DNA of 64,000 nt from an uncultured Lachnospiraceae bacterium. GTDB lineage: Bacteria; Bacillota; Clostridia; Lachnospirales; Lachnospiraceae. Where the stretch lies: the NCBI GenBank assembly GCA_937877165.1, contig CALEFO010000194.1, forward strand, positions 67,354-131,353, written 5' to 3'. Shown piece by piece: positions 59,527 through 64,000 of the stretch (positions are counted from its first letter, which is position 1; each line of letters opens with the position of its first letter). The notes beneath the pieces were generated by a model, which saw nothing but the letters and a program-made list of their open reading frames with translations, was not told the origin of the DNA and made no database searches. A program made the translations under genes and the position numbers.

Positions 59527-61875
59527 TCAGAGTGTAATCTCTGCCCTTCCGTCCTCTACAGAAGCCTTCCGCGTGCGGCCGTCCTCCGTGATGACCTCCA
59601 GCACAGCATCCTTCAGAGTGCCTTCCACGGAAAGCACGATCCGGTTGCCTTCGCGGACTGCCTTCGCCGTCGTTGCGACATTTCCCGTAAGATCCGGAAT
59701 TTCGCAGACCGCAGTCTCGCTATCCACCGGCAGATACAGGCGGAGCGTCGTGTGATCCGTGTAATCATAATCCGGAACATCCTTGTGCGCGCCGAACGCA
59801 AGAAGAGATCCCTCCCGGACGAACACCGGAAGATTCATATAAGAATACTTCTTCTCATACCACCGGCCTCCCTCCAGGATTTCGCCGTCGATGAGACCGA
59901 CCCATTTGCCGGTTCTTGCCGTGCTCTCTCCTGCCTGCACGCCAGGAAGGTAGAAGCGTCCCAGGCTGTTCTCATTGAAAATCGGGGCCACCAGTACGGA
60001 ATCGCCCAGCATATACTCCAGGTCGAGATACCGGCATGCAAGATCCTTCGGGAACTCAAACGGCATCGGGCGCATCACCGGAACGCCGGTCCTGTGTGCA
60101 TAGCCCGCCAGCTGATAATAGAACGGCATCATGCTGCACTTGAGCTCACTGAAGAAGCGAACCACATCATTGGATTCCTCATCGAAAATCCACGGCACAC
60201 GGTAGGAATCGGACCCATGAAGTCTCGAATGCGTGGAGAACAGTCCGAACTGTGCCCACCTCTTGTACAGATCCGGCGTTGCCGTCTTCTCGAAGCCGGA
60301 GATGTCGTGGCTCCAGAAGGAGAAACCGCTCATCATGAAGGACAAGCCCGCATGCATGGTCTCCGCCATGGATCCGTAGGTTGCCTCGCAGTCTCCGCCC
60401 CAGTGAATCGGGAACTTCTGGCTGCCCGCAGTTGCGCTTCTTGCGAAGAGAACCGCATTGCCCTCCCCCTTTTCCTTCTCCAGGGTCCGGAACACCAGCT
60501 GATTGTACAGATAGGTGTAATAGTTGTGCATCATGACAGGATCGCTTCCGTCATGATAGATCACGTCAATCGGGATTCTCTCGCCGAAGTCCGTCTTGAT
60601 CGCGTCGATACCGGCATCCAGAAGTCCCTTCAGCTTACCAGCAAACCACTCGCAGGCCTCCGGATTGGTGAAATCTACAAGTGCCATGCCCGGCTGCCAG
60701 TTGTCGATCTGCTTGACACCGCGGCCGTCCCTTCTCATCAGAAAATAGCCGCGCTTTGCTCCCTCACGGAACATCTCCGTATTCTGTGCCACATACGGAT
60801 TGATCCAGCAGCAGAGCTTCAAGCCCTTCTCATGGTAGCGGTGGATCATGCCCTCCACGTCAGAGAACACCGCCGGATCCCAGGTAAAATCACACCAGTG
60901 CAGCGCGCGAAGCCAATAGCAGTCGAAGTGGAACACACGCATCGGAATTTTGCGCTCCTGCATGCCGCCGATCAGCCGGTTCGTGGTGTCCTCGTCGTAG
61001 CTTGGCTTGAAGCTCGTGGAAAGCCACAGTCCGAAGCTCCATGCGGGCGGGAGTGCCGGGCGTCCGGTCAGTGCCGTATAGACCTGAATGATGTCCGCCG
61101 GAGTCTTCCCGTACATGACATGCATCCGCAGCTGCTCGCCCGGAACGGAGGTTCCGACAAAGCCAACCTTCTCCGAGCAGATTTCATAGGAAACCGGTCC
61201 GGTGTGATCCGTAAATACGCCGTATCCTTCGCTGCTCATATAGAAGGGAATGTTCTTATATCCGATGTCACTCGCCGTGCCGCCGTCCTCATTCCAGATG
61301 TTGACGGTCTGGCCGTTTTTCACAAAGGGAGTAAACCGCTCGCCGAAGCCATAAATCGTCTCGCCCGGCTTCACCGACAGCTCAGTCAGCATGTAAGGCT
61401 CATAGTCCTGCTCGAAATAATGGGGATCCATCCGAAGCTTCGACGGCTTCCTGTTCACCCGCATATAGCCGATGTTGCGGAAATTGGTGCCGGTCAGTCT
61501 CCTGCCTTCCGCTTCAAAGGAAATAGCACAGGTCTTCCGGTCCACGCGGACAGTCATGTCCCCCGCCTTCAGCACCGCTTCCTTCTCATCGATTTCCACG
61601 TCCACGTCGTCCGGATTCTCCGTCAATTCGAACCGTGGCTCCTTCGAATCGTACGCCATGTAATGCGTCGTCGTCATGGCAATGTCATTGTGTCCCGCCG
61701 AAACGATGTCAATATATAAAACCGTGATATCCAGGGCATCCGCCCGGGAAAGAATCGGGCGCTCCGGAGCCGCGATCCGCATGCCGTGCGGAATCCTCTC
61801 CACGGTAAACGCCTGTGTTGCAAACGAAGCCTGTACATTCTCGCTCCGCAGCCAGTAGCCATCTGTAAATTTCAT
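59527..61875 (-). CDS. yicI: GH31 alpha-xylosidase (YicI-like)
   Basis: 782 residues from MKFTDGYWLRSENV; GGAGGGCGT precedes the ATG. Nucleophile Asp in IKTDFGERIP, acid/base Asp in HWGGDCEATYGSM, substrate-side SFWSHDISGF, as in YicI. Releases alpha-xylose from isoprimeverose-type ends of xyloglucan. No signal peptide, so it is cytoplasmic and acts on imported oligosaccharide. Downstream of an ABC sugar-binding protein in the same orientation. Confidence 0.93.
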   Translation of the reverse strand: MKFTDGYWLRSENVQASFATQAFTVERIPHGMRIAAPERPILSRADALDITVLYIDIVSAGHNDIAMTTTHYMAYDSKEPRFELTENPDDVDVEIDEKEAVLKAGDMTVRVDRKTCAISFEAEGRRLTGTNFRNIGYMRVNRKPSKLRMDPHYFEQDYEPYMLTELSVKPGETIYGFGERFTPFVKNGQTVNIWNEDGGTASDIGYKNIPFYMSSEGYGVFTDHTGPVSYEICSEKVGFVGTSVPGEQLRMHVMYGKTPADIIQVYTALTGRPALPPAWSFGLWLSTSFKPSYDEDTTNRLIGGMQERKIPMRVFHFDCYWLRALHWCDFTWDPAVFSDVEGMIHRYHEKGLKLCCWINPYVAQNTEMFREGAKRGYFLMRRDGRGVKQIDNWQPGMALVDFTNPEACEWFAGKLKGLLDAGIDAIKTDFGERIPIDVIYHDGSDPVMMHNYYTYLYNQLVFRTLEKEKGEGNAVLFARSATAGSQKFPIHWGGDCEATYGSMAETMHAGLSFMMSGFSFWSHDISGFEKTATPDLYKRWAQFGLFSTHSRLHGSDSYRVPWIFDEESNDVVRFFSELKCSMMPFYYQLAGYAHRTGVPVMRPMPFEFPKDLACRYLDLEYMLGDSVLVAPIFNENSLGRFYLPGVQAGESTARTGKWVGLIDGEILEGGRWYEKKYSYMNLPVFVREGSLLAFGAHKDVPDYDYTDHTTLRLYLPVDSETAVCEIPDLTGNVATTAKAVREGNRIVLSVEGTLKDAVLEVITEDGRTRKASVEDGRAEITL

Positions 61876-62089
61876 ACGCCCTCCTGTAAATCGAACAGAC
61901 ACCCGGTTAAAAACAATGCCTGTTCCCCTGCATTCCCCTGTCTTATGTCTGTGCTATACCGCATGCCGTGGATTTTTCCGGCGCAGGAATATAATCATTA
62001 TAAAGCTTTTTCTCATGGAATGGAGCGATGATCTTTATCCCTCGCTGAGGCGATCACATTCAAATACATCCCCCTGATATTGAAAAAGC

Positions 62090-62125
62090 GGAGCAAAAGA
62101 GTAAGGCTCTCCTGCTCCGCCACAT
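62090..62125 (-). terminator. Terminator between binding-protein and xylosidase genes
   Basis: GCGGAGCA / TGCTCCGC with an inner GAGAG / CTCTT pairing, then TTTTTC on the minus strand. Makes expression of the xylosidase partly independent. The rest of 61876-62224 holds GCGATCACATTCAAA (also at 53937-53952) and no gene. Confidence 0.75.
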
Positions 62126-62224
62126 TCTCAGGTGATTTTCCCTGACCGGTATTTTGCAAAACGCAAAGCCATTTCACGCTCTGCGCGCCGCGCCTTACTT
62201 TTTGCGGTTTTCAGCCGATTGTCA

Positions 62225-63619
62225 TCACTTCGCCGCGCCGTCGATTTCGTGCCAATCCTTCTCAATCTGTGCGCAGGTTGCATCCTTGTCAGCCGTTCCC
62301 GCGATGTAGGACTGCATTGCCTCGCCGAACGCCTGGTTGAAGCTGTCGGTCGAGTAGCAGATGGACAGATCTCCGGAGCCCTTCTCTTCCACGGACTTCT
62401 TGCCCTGCTCAATGATGGTGTAGGAGGAAGCCTTGTCCGTCTTAATCGGAGGAACGACGCCTGCTACATCGGTGAACCAGCTCTGGCCGTAATCCGAAGT
62501 GTACCACCAGTTAACGAAATCAAGAACCGCCTGAAGATTCTCGGAATCCTTATAGACGTGCAGTGCCTGATCCGAGCCGGATACAACCTGGCAGTCCGCA
62601 GGATCCGCATCAACCGGATATCCGCCGAAGCCGATGTTCAGATCCGGGTTGATGGCAAGAAGGTCTGCCTCCACCCATGCACCCTGGCCGAGCATGAAGG
62701 CCGTGTTGCCTGCCGCAAAGGCCTGCTCCTCGCCGGAAAGGTCGGTTTCAAGCGGCTTGTCATCGCCGTACTTCACTGCAGTGTCGATGTAGTCGAACCA
62801 GTTGTCATACAGGACGGAGTAATCCTTCATCTTCGCCTCGCCCGCCTGGAACTTCGCAACCATGTCCGCCGTGGATTCTCCGTTCGCCTTGGCAGCCGCG
62901 TTCAGGAAGTCCATTACGTTGTGCTTGTACACCCACCACTCCATGAATCCGGTGGTGCAGGGCTGATAGCCTTTCTCCTTGATGATCTCGCAGTCCTTCT
63001 TGAAATCATCCAGAGTTTCCGGTGCGGTGATTCCGCAGTCATCCAGAATGTCCTGATTCCAGATCAGTCCGAAATAGTTGCCCTTGATGGCAAGTCCGTA
63101 GCAGCCCTTGCCGCCTTCCTCTGCCGATGTCATTGCTGCCGCGACGCCGTCATCCATCGCGTCCACAATCGGCTGTCCGGTCAGATCATAGGAATATTCG
63201 CGGTAGGTATCGATTTCCATTCCTGACGTAGAGGAGAAGATATCCGGAACATCACCGGAGTTGATCTTCGCCTTCAGAAGGGTCGGATAATCGTTCTGTG
63301 TGGTCTCGTAGTTGATCGTGACATTCGGTGCCACATTCTTGTACTCGTCAATCAGAGTGTTGAGCGCATCGGCATATTCCGGCGAAGAGATGAAAATATA
63401 GATCTCACCGCTGTCTGCCGAATAGTCCGCTTCTCCTGCATCCGCAGAAGCATCCGCCGCCTCGGTCGTCTCTTCTGCTGCCGTGTCTTCCGCTGCCGCC
63501 TCTGTATCCGCTGCCGGAGCCGTAGTGTCCTGCGCACTCTCTCCGGAGGATCCGCATCCTGCCAGCATTCCTGCTGCCATGATGCCTGCCAAAACTGCTG
63601 CCAATACTTTCTTTTTCAT
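62225..63619 (-). CDS. Sugar ABC transporter substrate-binding lipoprotein
   Basis: 464 residues from MKKKVLAAVLAGIMAAGM. Lipobox MLAGCGSSG gives a lipid-anchored Cys at about 23, followed by an Ala/Glu/Thr-rich linker (about 25-75) and a family 1 extracellular solute-binding fold (GEIYIFISSPEYADALNTLI; YGLAIKGNYFGLIWNQDILD). GGAGAGGTACC precedes the ATG. Context with alpha-xylosidase suggests a xylo-oligosaccharide or isoprimeverose ligand (inference). Confidence 0.92.
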   Translation of the reverse strand: MKKKVLAAVLAGIMAAGMLAGCGSSGESAQDTTAPAADTEAAAEDTAAEETTEAADASADAGEADYSADSGEIYIFISSPEYADALNTLIDEYKNVAPNVTINYETTQNDYPTLLKAKINSGDVPDIFSSTSGMEIDTYREYSYDLTGQPIVDAMDDGVAAAMTSAEEGGKGCYGLAIKGNYFGLIWNQDILDDCGITAPETLDDFKKDCEIIKEKGYQPCTTGFMEWWVYKHNVMDFLNAAAKANGESTADMVAKFQAGEAKMKDYSVLYDNWFDYIDTAVKYGDDKPLETDLSGEEQAFAAGNTAFMLGQGAWVEADLLAINPDLNIGFGGYPVDADPADCQVVSGSDQALHVYKDSENLQAVLDFVNWWYTSDYGQSWFTDVAGVVPPIKTDKASSYTIIEQGKKSVEEKGSGDLSICYSTDSFNQAFGEAMQSYIAGTADKDATCAQIEKDWHEIDGAAK

Positions 63620-63746
63620 GGTACCTCTCCTTTCTCTTTTGCCCCTTATCACCCTTTTCGGGTGTTTTTACTGTACATACATATCTGACATATCTGAATC
63701 TGCATACCTGATTTGAATTGCATCCGCTCTGAACAGAGCCCGTCTC

Positions 63747-64000
63747 TTACCCCTTGACGGCTCCTGCCACCACGCCTTCCACAATGTATTTCTGGAGGAA
63801 AATAAACACCAGAATCGACGGAAAAACAGCCAGAACCATGCCGGTCATCGCGTACTGCCACTGCGTATTCATTTGTCCGATGAAGGTATAAGCTGCAAGA
63901 ACCAGTGTCTTCGTCGTATTGCTCGCATTGACCATCAAAAGCGGGAGCAGGAAGTCATTCCAGATCCACATGACATCCAGAACCAGCACCGTCACCGTCA
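63747..64000 (-). CDS. Sugar ABC transporter permease (MalG type), truncated by window end
   Basis: C-terminal 84 or so residues only. VMWIWNDFLLPLLMVNASNT and LVFIFLQKYIVEGVVAGAVK are the conserved MalG-family end (WNDFLLP and the last helix with GAVKG). It lies 127 bp upstream of the binding-protein gene; the gap has a hairpin CACCC / GGGTG. Upstream part not in the window. Confidence 0.93.
   Translation of the reverse strand, partial: TVTVLVLDVMWIWNDFLLPLLMVNASNTTKTLVLAAYTFIGQMNTQWQYAMTGMVLAVFPSILVFIFLQKYIVEGVVAGAVKG

Noticed and set aside
59410..61719. A 769-codon plus-strand frame opposite the alpha-xylosidase
   Set aside because: Shadow of the GH31 gene, whose catalytic motifs are intact on the minus strand.

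Overview
The window joins a low-copy stretch of a Clostridia (probably Lachnospiraceae) chromosome to a temperate contractile-tailed phage. The host call rests on gene style: a CIRCE-regulated groESL operon, a clpB / ysxC / clpX / clpP / tig block, a trigger factor with a Lys/Ala/Glu tail, and a GH31 alpha-xylosidase next to a sugar ABC transporter. The phage is a PBSX/XkdK-type myovirus with a large serine integrase.

Layout. Bases 1-4675 repeat 42750-47424 exactly, as far as can be read, at a constant offset of 42749. They carry the repressor end, ImmA, an Abi_2 abortive-infection gene, the integrase, a NYN nuclease and the last codons of groEL. At 4647-4694 lies a near-perfect 48-bp dyad with phage DNA on both sides, which is an attP. 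At 47396-47424 the left half of the same dyad runs into the body of groEL, which is the right prophage junction. The phage unit is therefore 42749 bp, and more than one unit (tandem or circular) is represented. From 4676 to 42516 nearly every phage gene is on the minus strand. In transcription order (right to left) these are: Cro-like regulator; small early genes; HUH Rep-like protein; helicase-methyltransferase fusion; MazG and SSB; HicAB toxin-antitoxin; terminase; portal; MuF with a toxin-like tail plus putative immunity genes; a tRNA-like RNA; scaffold and capsid; neck; sheath and tube; frameshifted tail chaperone; tape measure; baseplate; an invertible tail-fibre module; accessory tail proteins; a plus-strand BrnTA cassette; holin and endolysin; and a small conversion module next to attP.

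From 47367 the chromosome follows: groEL, groES with CIRCE, an FMN-dependent alpha-hydroxy-acid oxidase, clpB, an HdeD-like membrane protein, ysxC, clpX, clpP, tig, alpha-xylosidase, sugar-binding lipoprotein and a truncated permease.

How it works together. The integrase targets the 3' end of groEL, and the phage arm rebuilds the last ~17 codons, supplies a terminator, and places its NYN nuclease gene, with its own promoter and structured leader RNA, directly downstream of the heat-shock operon in the same orientation. Abi_2 also has an RNA-plus-terminator leader. The tail fibre has three interchangeable C-terminal cassettes bounded by 24-bp dyad sites, a shufflon-like host-range switch. Several genes shorter than 60 codons (HicA, a CPCC protein, a ribbon-helix-helix protein, a membrane peptide) were found by direct translation. 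All family assignments come from reading translated sequence without database searches.
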